A stretch of 59,931 nt of DNA from Negativibacillus sp. (GCA_020024325.1 JAHHTY010000002.1:1-59931), one strand, 5' to 3'; positions 17,668 to 26,958 are shown, counted from the first letter of the stretch. The notes: a model not told the origin generated them from the letters alone. Program-made: numbers and translations.

Positions 17668-18399
17668 ATGAAAAAACATCCCGTTATAAAATTCATTCTT
17701 ATTCTTGTTATTTCGGGGGCTTGCGGTGCGTTGACATCCTTCTTATTGATGGGGCACGAATCAGCTATCGGAGAAATCATCAAAAATTTTAGCACCTTTT
17801 TTGGTTCCATATCCCCTATTTTACACATCGGCATCTGCCTGATTTTATCTTTAACGGCAATATACGGAATACACCGCATGAAAAAAATGTTGGGCACCCT
17901 AACCCCCGACAATGAAGAAGAAGTATATGCACAGCTTGAAAAACAAAGTTATACTTCGGTCATCATGAGTGTATTGTGTACCATCTTCAATTTCTTTTTC
18001 CTTGGCTCTTCATTCGTTTATATGCTGGATGACAACATTTTAATCAGTGCTGCCGCAACCCTTGTGTTTGTATGTGTTAACACCTGGATTGAGGTGACAC
18101 AGGTCAACCTGACAAAAAAGATTAATCCGAGATTTAAGGATGCTGACCCAATGTCCTTGCGTTTTATGAAAGACTGGGAAAAAGCAAGCGACGAAGCCGA
18201 AACCTTTGAGATGTACCGTGCAGCTTACCACAGCTTCAAAAATCTCAAATATATGTTTCTTGCAGCATTTCTCATCTGCTGTTTTGTGCAAATGCTCTAC
18301 CCTATCGGTTTAACCCCATTTATTTTAATTGCGATTTTTTGGGGAATACACACTTTAAGCTATGTTTTCGCTAGCTTTAAATCATCAAAAACAAAGTAA
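17668..18399 (+). CDS. DUF3169 family membrane protein
   Basis: A protein of 243 residues with six predicted membrane segments (near 8-28, 46-68, 94-112, 118-136, 190-208 and 213-235). A soluble central part contains INPRFKDADPMSLRFMKDWEKASDEAE, characteristic of DUF3169. The family has no known biochemical function and commonly follows a short XRE regulator, as here (29-base gap). AAAGGAGG precedes the start. A role in an envelope or stress response is inferred only from this association. Confidence 0.82.
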   Translation: MKKHPVIKFILILVISGACGALTSFLLMGHESAIGEIIKNFSTFFGSISPILHIGICLILSLTAIYGIHRMKKMLGTLTPDNEEEVYAQLEKQSYTSVIMSVLCTIFNFFFLGSSFVYMLDDNILISAAATLVFVCVNTWIEVTQVNLTKKINPRFKDADPMSLRFMKDWEKASDEAETFEMYRAAYHSFKNLKYMFLAAFLICCFVQMLYPIGLTPFILIAIFWGIHTLSYVFASFKSSKTK

Positions 18400-18420
18400 A
18401 TCTATCAATCCGCCAATCTA

Positions 18421-18455
18421 AAGCTCTCCTGTTTTGTTGACAGGAGAGCTTTTAT
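18421..18455 (+). terminator. Terminator after the DUF3169 gene
   Basis: The stem AAGCTCTCCTG / CAGGAGAGCTT runs into TTTATC. Confidence 0.85.
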
Positions 18456-18531
18456 CTTCAGACAGAAAGTTTTCCACAAGTCAACATGGAAAATGGGGAA
18501 AACTTTTGCTTTTCAAACTTTTTCCGAAACT

Positions 18532-18571
18532 GCAAAAATGGCTCCCGAAGGAAAATCCTTCGAGAGCCATT
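18532..18571 (-). terminator. Terminator of the glycine reductase operon
   Basis: On the minus strand the near-perfect stem ATGGCTCTCGAAGGA / TCCTTCGGGAGCCAT, with one G-U pair, is followed by TTTTTG. It lies just beyond grdD. Confidence 0.87.
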
Positions 18572-18591
18572 TTATAAAGCAAATATTTAGA

Positions 18592-19740
18592 CTAGGAAAT
18601 ATAGCCTGCTGCTTTGAGAATCTCAACAGCTTTGTCATGGTTTGCTTCGGACATCATAACCAGAGGTCCTGTACAACCCATTCCGCTTTCTGCGTAGATT
18701 TTAGCTTTCCACAGAGCCTGTACAGCATCTTCAAGGTCCATAACCTCAATACCTGCAACGGAAGCGGTTACAACCTCTTTTGGTGGACACTCTACAACTT
18801 CTTCAGAAGCTTCTTTCTTCACTGGTTTGCGAGCAGCAATAACTTTCTCCAGACCAGCTTTTTTAGCAGCTGCATATTCTTTTGCAGCAATTGCTTTGTA
18901 GTTGCCTTTTACCAGCTGTGCAGCATATTCCATAGCGTTAGCCAAAACCGGAGCACCGGAAGCACGGGATACAATCAGAACCAGTCTGTCGTAGCCTTCG
19001 CCCACACCAGGACCATAGCCATAGCCAACAGCTTCATAGCTGCCGCCTGTGCAGAAGGAAGACATCATCTTCATCAGGATGTTACCTGTGAGGGAGTCTG
19101 TTACCATAACGTCGCAAGCGCCAACAAGAAGGTCGTTACCTCTCATAACGCAGCCGCCGTCTGCACGGGAAGATTCTGCAAAGTGGATGTCATATCCGTT
19201 TTCCTGAAGCTCTTTCAGAGCGCCTTCACACTGTCTAGCGCCATCAACGTTCAGGATACCAACGGTTGGGTTTTTGATGCCGCAAGCTTTTGCAGTAATG
19301 ATACCGGCAATTGTATTGCGGATCATTGCTTCAATTCTTTCAGCAGCGGAAGTACCGGTAGTGTTAGCGATGAACATCTGTTTGCCTTTACCTGGGGTAA
19401 CAACACGGCCAACAGTGGAAACGCCGATTGGGAATGGATAGTGCATGGTTACACAGCCGTCGATATCGCCGCTGTCCAGCAGTTTCTCCATCTCTTTGTA
19501 CATTTCATCTTCATCAGAAACCTTAACGGTATTGAATTTTTCGTTTTCAGCAGTGCCGATGAGGGTAACATCAACACCTCTGTCAGCAGCCAGTACAGCA
19601 GCTTCCACAGAGTTTGCTTCGCCATGTTCACTTCCAAGACCTGTTACAGCGATTCTTGGTCTAGCTCCGAAAGAGCCAGTTTCCAGACCGGTTGCAATGT
19701 CCATGAAAGTTTTGGCAATCATTTTTTCAATCTGTGCCAT
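18592..19740 (-). CDS. grdD: Glycine reductase complex, protein C alpha subunit
   Basis: A protein of 382 residues with a PlsX/phosphotransacetylase-like fold. With GrdC it takes the acetyl group from carboxymethylated selenoprotein A and releases acetyl phosphate, which gives ATP through acetate kinase. Two cysteines sit where functional cysteines are described in the family: Cys96 in DIDGCVTMH and Cys356 in GMGCTGPLVMM. GrdD is the last gene of the operon, 51 bases after grdC. Its codon choice is strongly biased, like the rest of the cluster, as expected for an abundant fermentation enzyme. Confidence 0.96.
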   Translation of the reverse strand: MAQIEKMIAKTFMDIATGLETGSFGARPRIAVTGLGSEHGEANSVEAAVLAADRGVDVTLIGTAENEKFNTVKVSDEDEMYKEMEKLLDSGDIDGCVTMHYPFPIGVSTVGRVVTPGKGKQMFIANTTGTSAAERIEAMIRNTIAGIITAKACGIKNPTVGILNVDGARQCEGALKELQENGYDIHFAESSRADGGCVMRGNDLLVGACDVMVTDSLTGNILMKMMSSFCTGGSYEAVGYGYGPGVGEGYDRLVLIVSRASGAPVLANAMEYAAQLVKGNYKAIAAKEYAAAKKAGLEKVIAARKPVKKEASEEVVECPPKEVVTASVAGIEVMDLEDAVQALWKAKIYAESGMGCTGPLVMMSEANHDKAVEILKAAGYIS

Positions 19741-19791
19741 AATGATCTCCTCATTCCTTTCAGTTTACAGTTTCAAAATGAACCTGCAAAA

Positions 19792-21339
19792 TTATTCTTC
19801 GTCAGCAGCAGCCAGCAGTGTGGTAGCAAATTCTTTCATTGCTTTACCGATGAGACCTTTGATGTGCTCTTCGGAAACTGCAGCTTCTTCTGTCTTACCG
19901 GAGTTCTTGTTGATCATTACGGATACACCGTCGAACAGGTTGGTCATACGGCCAAGGAACAGAGAACCTTTACCGATGATCATAGCTCTGTTTACTTTGC
20001 CAGCAAGGATGTCGTCACGGCAAACACCAACATATGGAACGCCGGATGGAATGTGACCCTGTGTTGGAGCCCAACCAACCATACCGTGTTCTGCTGGGAA
20101 GGTAGCCAGATCTTTCTTCTCCAGATCGCCTCTCTTAACGCCCAGAGCAGCAATCATCTTGTAGTTAGCCAGAGGAACGTCACCGGCACCAGCAGGTTTT
20201 GTGATGTCTGGGTTCTGCATCTCTGCGGAGTATTTATCAATATCGGTAATCTTCAGACCGGCAGCATCCAGAGGATTTGTTACCAGGGAGGAGATTACGT
20301 TCTGTGGAGCGGAACCGGTACCAACGGTGTGTTTACCGGTGTGCTCGGTATCAACTTCTGGGTTAACACCATCGTTTTCGCTGAGCAGAATAGCGAAACC
20401 ACCGATCATATCTTCAAGGATTGGAAGACCTTTTTTAACATGGTCTTTACCGTTCATACCCAATTTAGCGGTACAACCACCAGCAACAACGATAACATTT
20501 TTGTGTGTGCCAGCTTTTACCAAAGAAGCAGCGTTGATGAATGCATGGGTAGGACCAGCACAGAAGCCACGAACGTCGCAGCCTGTTGCATTAACAAGAC
20601 CTGCAATTTCAGCAGATGCTTTTGCAAAGTTGCCGCCGCCACGCTGGTTCATATCACCACAAGCCTCTTCACAGCAGTCGATAACATAGTCGATGTCTTC
20701 TTTGTTAACGCCTGTAACTCTGATCAGGTGCAGCAGGGAAAGAACAGCAGATGCTTTGGAAACCATGTTTTCCAGCATTGTGTGAGCGGAGAGGTTTTCG
20801 TCAACGTCATGAGCTCTCTTAACAAAACCGATTGTTTTGCCGTTGAATACCAGTGGCTCAGCGTGCTCTTCGTTTACGAAATGCTCGATTTCGGACATCT
20901 CAACGCCTTCGTGGATTCTAGCAGCGATAGACTCGTCGATAACCGGGTTAGCGATAAATCTTTCTTTAACATCAGCCACAAAGTTCTTTTCCAGCATAAC
21001 CAGCTCGAAAACGTCTACACACTGCATCAGCATATAGAATTCGTCTTCTGGCATAATTTCGCCGTATTTACCAACTCTCTGGTTCATACCATCAATAGTG
21101 GTATCTACCCATGGCTGTGGATGCTGACCCAGCTCGTCTGGATGCATGTTGCCGATGTAGGTCTGGTTTGGCAGATAAGCCAGAGCCTGCTCGTAAGATC
21201 TGATGTGGTTTGGCAGTTCTTTGAGGTACTCAGAATTTGGGTTTACAATTCTCTCAGTTGTCTGAGTTGTACCGTTTTCCATTACCATGTCTGGTGTATG
21301 GGCAAGAATGTAGCTTGCGCCTTTGATTACACTGTTCAT
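19792..21339 (-). CDS. grdC: Glycine reductase complex, protein C beta subunit
   Basis: A protein of 515 residues, distantly related to FabH-type ketoacyl-ACP synthases. It acts with GrdD in acetyl phosphate formation. Recognisable family stretches include NTEHTGKHTVGTGSAP-like VDTEHTGKHTVGTGSA, GFCAGPTHAFINAASLVKAG and NVIVVAGGCTAKLGMNGKDH. I chose the ATG at 21339 because GAGAGG lies ten bases upstream; the in-frame ATG at 21357 would overlap that site. A 374-base gap with a terminator-like hairpin separates it from grdA upstream, so part of the transcripts may stop there. Confidence 0.96.
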   Translation of the reverse strand: MNSVIKGASYILAHTPDMVMENGTTQTTERIVNPNSEYLKELPNHIRSYEQALAYLPNQTYIGNMHPDELGQHPQPWVDTTIDGMNQRVGKYGEIMPEDEFYMLMQCVDVFELVMLEKNFVADVKERFIANPVIDESIAARIHEGVEMSEIEHFVNEEHAEPLVFNGKTIGFVKRAHDVDENLSAHTMLENMVSKASAVLSLLHLIRVTGVNKEDIDYVIDCCEEACGDMNQRGGGNFAKASAEIAGLVNATGCDVRGFCAGPTHAFINAASLVKAGTHKNVIVVAGGCTAKLGMNGKDHVKKGLPILEDMIGGFAILLSENDGVNPEVDTEHTGKHTVGTGSAPQNVISSLVTNPLDAAGLKITDIDKYSAEMQNPDITKPAGAGDVPLANYKMIAALGVKRGDLEKKDLATFPAEHGMVGWAPTQGHIPSGVPYVGVCRDDILAGKVNRAMIIGKGSLFLGRMTNLFDGVSVMINKNSGKTEEAAVSEEHIKGLIGKAMKEFATTLLAAADEE

Positions 21340-21652
21340 TGCAGTCACGCCTCTCATTCATTTATTATGAATTTTAAAACCGAAAATCGGTTTTTACCAT
21401 TGGTTCTGCACCTCAAGCATGAGGTTCAGCCCCCACGAGAAGTGTCAAAAAGCTGACAAATCCCATAAAAACAGTATACACTATTTTCTTTTACTTGTCA
21501 TGGGGGTTTTAGGGAAATTTTCTATTTTCCACAAGAAAATTTGCCGAATATAGATAAAACTGGCAGGGGTTCGCGGAATTTCGCATTTAAGGCAAATAAT
21601 GTATAGAATGAAGAAGGATCAAGTAAAAAAACTTGCCATCCTGCCAAAAGCT

Positions 21653-21702
21653 AAAAAAAGGGGTGTGGTGAGCGGTGATACATCACCGAACCACCACACC
21701 AC
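21653..21702 (-). terminator. Terminator-like hairpin between grdA and grdC
   Basis: On the minus strand GGTGTGGTG (21692-21700) pairs with CACCACACC (21662-21670), with an inner stem GGTGAT/ATCACC. TTTTTTT follows. It may partly terminate after grdA, raising the amount of selenoprotein A relative to protein C. The remaining 21340-21650 holds nothing I can identify. Confidence 0.75.
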
Positions 21703-21713
21703 CTTAATTTGGC

Positions 21714-22187
21714 TTAGAGGTATTTGCAGTATTCGTTGCGGATGGAGCTCATCTCAGAGATGATGTCATCAACATCCATAACCATTTCCATCATACCTAC
21801 CTGTTCATCATAAACAGTTGGGTCAACTTCGTTTTTGATTTCTGGTTCGCAAACGTGGTATACTGTGAGTCCTAACTGAACTCCTGTCAATGGACCTGCA
21901 AAAGTTGGGTCTCCAGCGGTTACTGTTTCAGCAGCCAGACCGGAAGCTTCGCCCTCAGCAGCACCCAGAACAACAACGATGTTTTCTGGACCATACTGGT
22001 CAGCGAAATCTTTAACTCTCTTCTGATTTTCCAAATCCATTGCGCCAGCGGCAGTTCAGACAAAGCATTCGGTAGAGGAGTACACTACTTCAGCGCCAGC
22101 AGTCTTAACACATTCTTCGATAGCTGGGCCCGGAACGCCGTCTCTGTCGCCAATGATGATAACTTTTTTACCATTCAAAAGGCTCAT
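21714..22187 (-). CDS. grdA: Glycine reductase selenoprotein A (selenocysteine at residue 44)
   Basis: A selenoprotein of 157 residues that carries the carboxymethyl-selenoether between the substrate-binding protein B and protein C. The frame runs from the ATG at 22187 (AAGGAGG upstream) through an in-frame TGA at 22056-22058 to the stop at 21714. The context around the TGA is ECFV-Sec-TAAGAM, matching the family's CFV-Sec-TA motif with Sec at 44 and a redox partner Cys41. Conventional gene calling would begin at the Met after the TGA and lose the catalytic residue. It is the sole tightly spaced gene between trxA and the terminator-like hairpin. Confidence 0.97.
22056..22058 (-). other. UGA selenocysteine codon of grdA
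   Basis: The UGA is at codon 44. A short GC-rich stem (GCC-GCU-GGC) begins a few bases after it and could be part of a bacterial SECIS, though it is weaker than the one in grdB. Confidence 0.9.
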
Positions 22188-22209
22188 GACTTTATCCTCC
22201 TTAAAATTT

Positions 22210-22227
22210 TTGATGAATATTCATCAA
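22210..22227. promoter_or_regulatory. 18-bp perfect palindrome upstream of grdA
   Basis: TTGATGAATATTCATCAA is self-complementary over all 18 bases and lies 23 bases before the grdA start codon. It is a candidate operator or an RNA stem next to the ribosome-binding site. A terminator-like stem (GACCGAAAAG / CTTTTTGGTC, minus strand) follows trxA upstream, so an internal promoter for grdA is possible. Confidence 0.45.
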
Positions 22228-22347
22228 TTTATAAAACAGTCGCAGTGAATGCGTCCATTTTTAATAAAATGCTTTTGATAAGGCGAGCAGACATCTCAAC
22301 CTCACAAAAGGGGCGACCAAAAAGGAATCTTTTCGGTCAGCTGAAAA

Positions 22348-22674
22348 CTACATATTGATGTATTTTTCAACCAGAGCGGTGATGGAATCCTGTGTGCAGT
22401 CTTCTTTAACCAGCTCTTCAACTTTAGCACCATCTTTGTAGATAGCCATTACTGGCAGACCCATGATGCCCTGTTTAATAGCAAGACGTCTAGCTTTGGT
22501 GGTGTTCATGCAGCAGAATTTCAGTTTGCTGTCTGCATATTTGTCAGCCAGAGCATGTACGTGTGGCATCAAAGCAGCGCATGGAACGCAGCCATCGCCA
22601 AAGAAGTCTACGAATACATAACCTTCAGCCTGCAGAACTTCAGGCTCGAATGTGTCTTTTGTTACTTCTAACAT
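22348..22674 (-). CDS. trxA: Thioredoxin of the glycine reductase system
   Basis: A thioredoxin of 108 residues that delivers electrons to selenoprotein A. The active site is Gly28-Cys29-Val-Pro-Cys32 (DGCVPC) instead of the usual WCGPC. This variation is known in glycine-reductase-linked thioredoxins of amino-acid-fermenting clostridia. The cis-proline is in MGLPVMAIY. The start at 22674 (MLEVTKDTF) fits the domain length; upstream in-frame codons add an unlikely extension. It is flanked by trxB upstream and grdA downstream. Confidence 0.94.
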   Translation of the reverse strand: MLEVTKDTFEPEVLQAEGYVFVDFFGDGCVPCAALMPHVHALADKYADSKLKFCCMNTTKARRLAIKQGIMGLPVMAIYKDGAKVEELVKEDCTQDSITALVEKYINM

Positions 22675-22858
22675 AATACCATGATCTCCTTCTGTCAAAG
22701 AGGGTGGACACCATTGCAGGATCAACCGGCAAATGCTGTTACCCATCCTTGCTCGATTTTATATTATGGAACTGTCGAAAAAGCCATCAATTTAAACTTT
22801 CATAAAAACCGAACTTCCAAAAGTTCCCTTAGATTCAAAAGTAATACCCAGACTAAAA

Positions 22859-23800
22859 TTAGTCAGCCAGGTTTTCTACATAATGCTGAGCTTCTGTTAC
22901 TGCAACAGCACCGTCAGCACAAGCAGTTACTACCTGACGCAGGTGTTTTACGATAACGTCACCAGCTGCGAAAACGCCTGGAACGCTTGTATGCATATAT
23001 TGGTCAGTAACGATGTATCTGTTCTGCATTTCGAGTTTGCCCTCGAACAGTTCAGATTTAGGATCGAAACCTACAAATACAAAGATACCAAATGTTCCGT
23101 CTTCCTCATCAGCCTCAATCTCTCTGGTTTCGCCGGTTACGGTATCTTTAACGATCATAGATGTTACAACACCGTCACCTTTGATCTCTTCGATTGTGGT
23201 ATTCCACATGAAGTCCATCTTTGGATTAGCAAATGCTTTTTCCTGGATGGATTTAGCAGCTCTGAGTTCAGCACGTCTGTGAACCAGAGTTACTTTTCTT
23301 GCGAATTTGGTGAGGTACATAGCTTCTTCAACAGCGGAGTCGCCGCCGCCAACTACGTATACTTCAAAATCTTCGAAGAAGTTTGCGTCACAGGTTGCAC
23401 AGTAAGAAACACCTTTACCGGTGAATTCTTTTTCACCTGGGCAGCCGATCGGACGTGGGGAAGCACCAGTAGCGATAACAACAGCTTTTGCATAGTAATC
23501 GCCATGAACACCTTTGAGGTGTTTTACTTTGCCTTCCAGCTCTACGTCAACGATTGTATCCATAACGCGGTCAGCACCGAATTTTTCTACCTGTTTTGTC
23601 ATTCTGGCAATCAGGGACGGACCGGATTCTTCTTCCAGGGAGCCTGGATAGTTTTCGATTTCGTTGGTGATAACGATCTGTCCGCCGTCTTTAGCTTTTT
23701 CGATGAGAAGTGTGTCCATTCTTGCACGGCCAGCATAAGAAGCAGCAGCCAAACCTGCAGGGCCTGCACCTAACACGATAATGTCATAAACTTTATCCAT
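22859..23800 (-). CDS. trxB: Thioredoxin reductase of the glycine reductase system
   Basis: A flavoprotein of 313 residues that reduces TrxA with NAD(P)H. The FAD-binding GAGPAGLAAA is at residues 11-20, the redox pair at Cys134-Ala-Thr-Cys137, and the nucleotide site VVGGGDSAVEEA near 150. HRRAELR follows and is consistent with NADPH use. GVFAAGDV ends the FAD domain. It is cotranscribed with grdB upstream (79-base gap). A weak hairpin GAACTT / AAGTTC plus T-run (22811-22826, minus) lies downstream. Confidence 0.95.
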   Translation of the reverse strand: MDKVYDIIVLGAGPAGLAAASYAGRARMDTLLIEKAKDGGQIVITNEIENYPGSLEEESGPSLIARMTKQVEKFGADRVMDTIVDVELEGKVKHLKGVHGDYYAKAVVIATGASPRPIGCPGEKEFTGKGVSYCATCDANFFEDFEVYVVGGGDSAVEEAMYLTKFARKVTLVHRRAELRAAKSIQEKAFANPKMDFMWNTTIEEIKGDGVVTSMIVKDTVTGETREIEADEEDGTFGIFVFVGFDPKSELFEGKLEMQNRYIVTDQYMHTSVPGVFAAGDVIVKHLRQVVTACADGAVAVTEAQHYVENLAD

Positions 23801-23879
23801 TGCACTCGTCTCCCTAAATATATTTTTTTAAAAGCCAGCTGGGGAGGGGAGATCCTCTCCAGCTGCTTTTAAAAACAGA

Positions 23880-25196
23880 TTAATATTTAACGTCGAAGAT
23901 TGTCTGATCGTCAACTTCGGTCTCGAGAGCTTCGAGAGCGGTTTCAACGATCTTTCTTCTGATAACTTTTTCCTCTTCCATTGTCAGAGCTGGGTTGCCC
24001 AGTGGGTGAGGGATAGCAATAGCTGGAACGATTCTGTTAGCACCAACAGTCATAGAGATTGGTGTTACAGTACAGATGTGAACTACTGGCAGACCTGCAC
24101 GTTCAATTTCTTTTACCATCGTTGCGCCGCAACGTGTGCAGGTTCCTCACGTAGAGGTCATGATAACGCAATCAACGCCATCAGCTTTGAGCTTCTGAGC
24201 ATACTCAGCAGCAAATGCTTTAGAAGAAGCAACTGCAGTACCGTTACCAACAGTGGTGTAGAAGTATCTGTGCAGTTTGCCGATTCTGCCGGATTTTTCC
24301 ATTTCGCGGAGAATATCTACTGGCAGAACGCGGTCAGCGTCTTCGTTAGCGTATACTGGGTCGTAACCGCCGTGAGCAGTTTCCCAGTTTTCAGCAGTCA
24401 GATCCATAACGCCTTCAATGTCATACTCGCCGTATTTGGAAGCAGAAGAAGACTCGATGTGGTCTGGGTTGCCGTGTGGAACGATACCACCGGAAGTACA
24501 CAGAGCAACAGTTGCATGAGCCATATCTTTAACAGCCGGGTTTGGAGCAACACGGTCGAAAGATGGCATTGGGAACTCTGTGGTGTATGGTTTGTTGTTC
24601 AGTTTTGCAAGCAGCATCTTAACAGCACGTGCAGAACCTCTTTCTTTTTCGAACAGGTTTACACGGATGCCGTTTGGCATGTAGCCTTCTTCGCAGGATG
24701 CGCCGATAGCTTCATGTTTAGCAAGTTTGAGAGCGAATGGTGCCATTGTTTTAACAGCATCTCTCATACCAGCAGCGCTGTTCTTTGTAGAAACGATGTA
24801 AACATCTTTCTTGAACATATCAGCACCTGGGTTCTCAGCGTACATACCGGTGAGAACTGGGATGTTGAGGTTGTCCTGAACAGCTTTAGCGATAGTACCG
24901 CAAGCTACGCCGTAACGACCAGCGTTGAATGCAGGACCAGCGATGAACAGGTCTGGGTTCTGGGATTTAACCATCTCAAGAACTTCAGCCTGAGCTTTTT
25001 CAAGGTTTTCGTTGAAGTAAGAGTCGCCGCAGATGATGGTTGCAACAACTTCAGCTTCTTCACCCCAAGCCTGGTTGAATGCGAGACCAGGACCTACTGG
25101 ACCTTCACGCAGTTCAGCTGGGATGTCAGCTTTTTCTTCGCCACCGATCTGAGCGAAGAACTGGTTGATATACTGTACTACTCTGATTTTGCTCAT
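23880..25196 (-). CDS. grdB: Glycine reductase protein B gamma subunit, selenoprotein (Sec350)
   Basis: A selenoprotein of 438 residues that binds glycine (as a Schiff base on GrdE) and attacks it with selenium. The frame starts at 25196 and passes through TGA at 24147-24149, codon 350. It continues for another 88 residues to 23880. The context is MTST-Sec-GTCTRCGATM, the family signature. Gene callers that read TGA as stop split it in two. It follows grdE by 20 bases and precedes trxB. The selectivity for glycine over sarcosine or betaine is inferred from the adjacent glycine-riboswitch-like leader. Confidence 0.97.
24117..24149 (-). other. grdB selenocysteine UGA and SECIS-like hairpin
   Basis: Twelve bases after the UGA (24147-24149) lies a perfect stem CGTTGC-GGC-GCAACG (24120-24134 on the minus strand). 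Its length, distance and G-containing loop fit a bacterial SECIS, the element that recruits SelB. Confidence 0.8.
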
Positions 25197-25216
25197 CGTA
25201 AATCTTCCCCTTCCTA

Positions 25217-26512
25217 TTATCTAGCGGACAGGTAGTTGAAGCCTGTTTCGTTGGTAGCACCGGTGATTGCCTGAATTTCAACAGTGATGTTGCCGTGAGC
25301 ATCAATGTTGTTAGCAGAACCACCAGCGATGGTGTCTACGAACTCGAGGTGACCGTATACAGTCTCCATTGGAGGCAGTACGATTACCTGGTTAGCGTTA
25401 CCGCCGGTTACAACTGCGTCTGCAGATGGGTCAGCATCAGCCAAAGACTGGGACTTACCATCGCGGCCAGCGTACTCGTCAGTGATGATAACTGTTTTGA
25501 TGCCTTCAGCTTCGATCTTCTTGGTGTTCATGATCAGGTCGGTATCAGGGTTGCCGAAGCCTTCCTGGGAGATGATAACACCGTCGCAGCCGAGGTATTT
25601 AGCCAGTTTAGCGGACCAGTTGGAGGAACGCTCTTTATCTGCGAGGTATACGTTTTCGTTAGTGATAATCATACCAACAAAGTTCAGAGTTTTACCGTGC
25701 TGCTCGAACAGGTCGGTAACAACTGGGTTGTTCATGTGAACGTAAGTTGGGTTTTTGTCACAAGAAGATACACAGTTACCGGAAACAATAGCACCATCCA
25801 TAACTTCGGTTGGGGTGATGATTGTTGTCAGAGTTTTCTTAGCGTCTACGCCGTATACATATGTATCATGCAGCAGACCCTGGGACTGAAGCATCTGAAC
25901 ATATGCAACTCTTGGCAGGTTTGGATATTTAGCAGCGGACTCAACGATGTTGTCAAACTCGTAAGTTTTAACTTCATCTGGAGTAACGTTTCTGCCCAGT
26001 TCGCCCAGGAAGCAAGCAATCTTGAAGCCTGCGATTCTCAGTGCGTACTCATGCTCGTGCTGTTTGAGGCCTTCTACTGGCTCCATTTTAACAACAACGT
26101 TGTTTGTTTTGGAGAATGGGGTGTAATCTGCACCAGGACCGGACATATCGATGATACCTTCCTGGAAGCCTACGATTTTACCGGTGGTAACAACTGCTGC
26201 ACCTTTGAGAACGTGAGTTCTGCCTTCGCCAACAGTGTCAACTTTAGCAATCCATCCTGGGAAAATGCCGCCCTTGCCTTCAACTTTTACGCGAGGCTCG
26301 ATAACGTCTTTAACCGGGGTGATTCTTACGCTTTCGCCTGGACGAGCGAGGAAAACTTCGCAGGATGCGATGTTTTCATCTTCGAGAGCGATTTTGCAGA
26401 TTTCTTCTTTGTTAACGTACAAAACGCCGTTTTCTACTTTTGAACCTTCGTTTGAAAACTGAACATCGTGAATGAGAATATTACCGAGTTCCAACTTTTT
26501 CAAAGCGAACAC
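25217..26512 (-). CDS. grdE: Glycine reductase protein B alpha/beta proprotein
   Basis: A proprotein of 431 residues that is cleaved to two subunits; the new N-terminus becomes a pyruvoyl group that binds the amino group of glycine. The cleavage signature is Asn246-Cys247 in VSGNCVSSCDKN. Characterised GrdE proteins cleave at the equivalent Asn-Cys, so both products should arise here. Other conserved stretches are PGADYTPFSKTNNVV and VIISQEGFGNPDTDL. The ATG at 26512 has AAGGAGGTG upstream. It follows grdX by 65 bases. Confidence 0.96.
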   Translation of the reverse strand: MFALKKLELGNILIHDVQFSNEGSKVENGVLYVNKEEICKIALEDENIASCEVFLARPGESVRITPVKDVIEPRVKVEGKGGIFPGWIAKVDTVGEGRTHVLKGAAVVTTGKIVGFQEGIIDMSGPGADYTPFSKTNNVVVKMEPVEGLKQHEHEYALRIAGFKIACFLGELGRNVTPDEVKTYEFDNIVESAAKYPNLPRVAYVQMLQSQGLLHDTYVYGVDAKKTLTTIITPTEVMDGAIVSGNCVSSCDKNPTYVHMNNPVVTDLFEQHGKTLNFVGMIITNENVYLADKERSSNWSAKLAKYLGCDGVIISQEGFGNPDTDLIMNTKKIEAEGIKTVIITDEYAGRDGKSQSLADADPSADAVVTGGNANQVIVLPPMETVYGHLEFVDTIAGGSANNIDAHGNITVEIQAITGATNETGFNYLSAR

Positions 26513-26547
26513 CTCCTTGTTAATATAAAACCCTTTATCTTCCTTAA

Positions 26548-26569
26548 ATTAAATCTTTTCAGATTTAAT
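26548..26569 (-). other. Intercistronic hairpin with GAAA loop (grdX-grdE)
   Basis: On the minus strand ATTAAATCT-GAAA-AGATTTAAT forms a 9-bp stem capped by a GNRA tetraloop. No T-run follows. It is a possible mRNA processing or stabilising element. Confidence 0.45.
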
Positions 26570-26577
26570 GTAAGCCG

Positions 26578-26958
26578 CTAAAAAATTTCCGGAATGCTCA
26601 TCAATGCGCTTTTGATGAGGGTAGTGTCGATCAGCTGGAAGTCTTCCCTTACGCTGTCCGGCATTTCTGGAAATTTGACGCTGAACTTGTCTGCTGTAAT
26701 GATGCTGTTTTCAATAATAGAAGCATCCTGCATATCCATCTTTCCGGTGTTTTTTGCAACCAGAACACTTTTATATGGTGTTTCGTTTGGCTTTACGCTT
26801 CCCGAAAGAGGATGTGTCAGCAGTTTGTGGCCGCTGTAAATCATATCGCGGACTTTACAAAGGACTTCACGGAAAGTAATATCCGCAAAGTCTACTTCAA
26901 ATTCTTCTCCAAGTTCATCACGCACTTTTGGATTATTTGTTACAATCACAAATTTCAT
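26578..26958 (-). CDS. grdX: GrdX family protein
   Basis: A protein of 126 residues of the GrdX family, commonly first in glycine reductase operons and of unknown function. It begins MKFVIVTNNPKVRDE and contains FREVLCKVRDMIYSGHKLLTHPLSGSVKPNE, a family-like block. I set the start at 26958. The longer in-frame opening to 27087 would read through the riboswitch and its terminator and cannot be coding. No catalytic motif is evident. Confidence 0.9.
   Translation of the reverse strand: MKFVIVTNNPKVRDELGEEFEVDFADITFREVLCKVRDMIYSGHKLLTHPLSGSVKPNETPYKSVLVAKNTGKMDMQDASIIENSIITADKFSVKFPEMPDSVREDFQLIDTTLIKSALMSIPEIF

Noticed and set aside
18493..21456. A 987-codon plus-strand open frame
   Set aside because: It is antisense to grdC and grdD, has no ribosome-binding site or recognisable domain, is rich in Cys, Phe, Asn and Ser, and is explained by codon bias of the genes opposite.
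22883..26443. Other long plus-strand frames (about 296, 409 and 382 codons)
   Set aside because: They mirror trxB, grdB and grdE and show the same biased, low-complexity composition.
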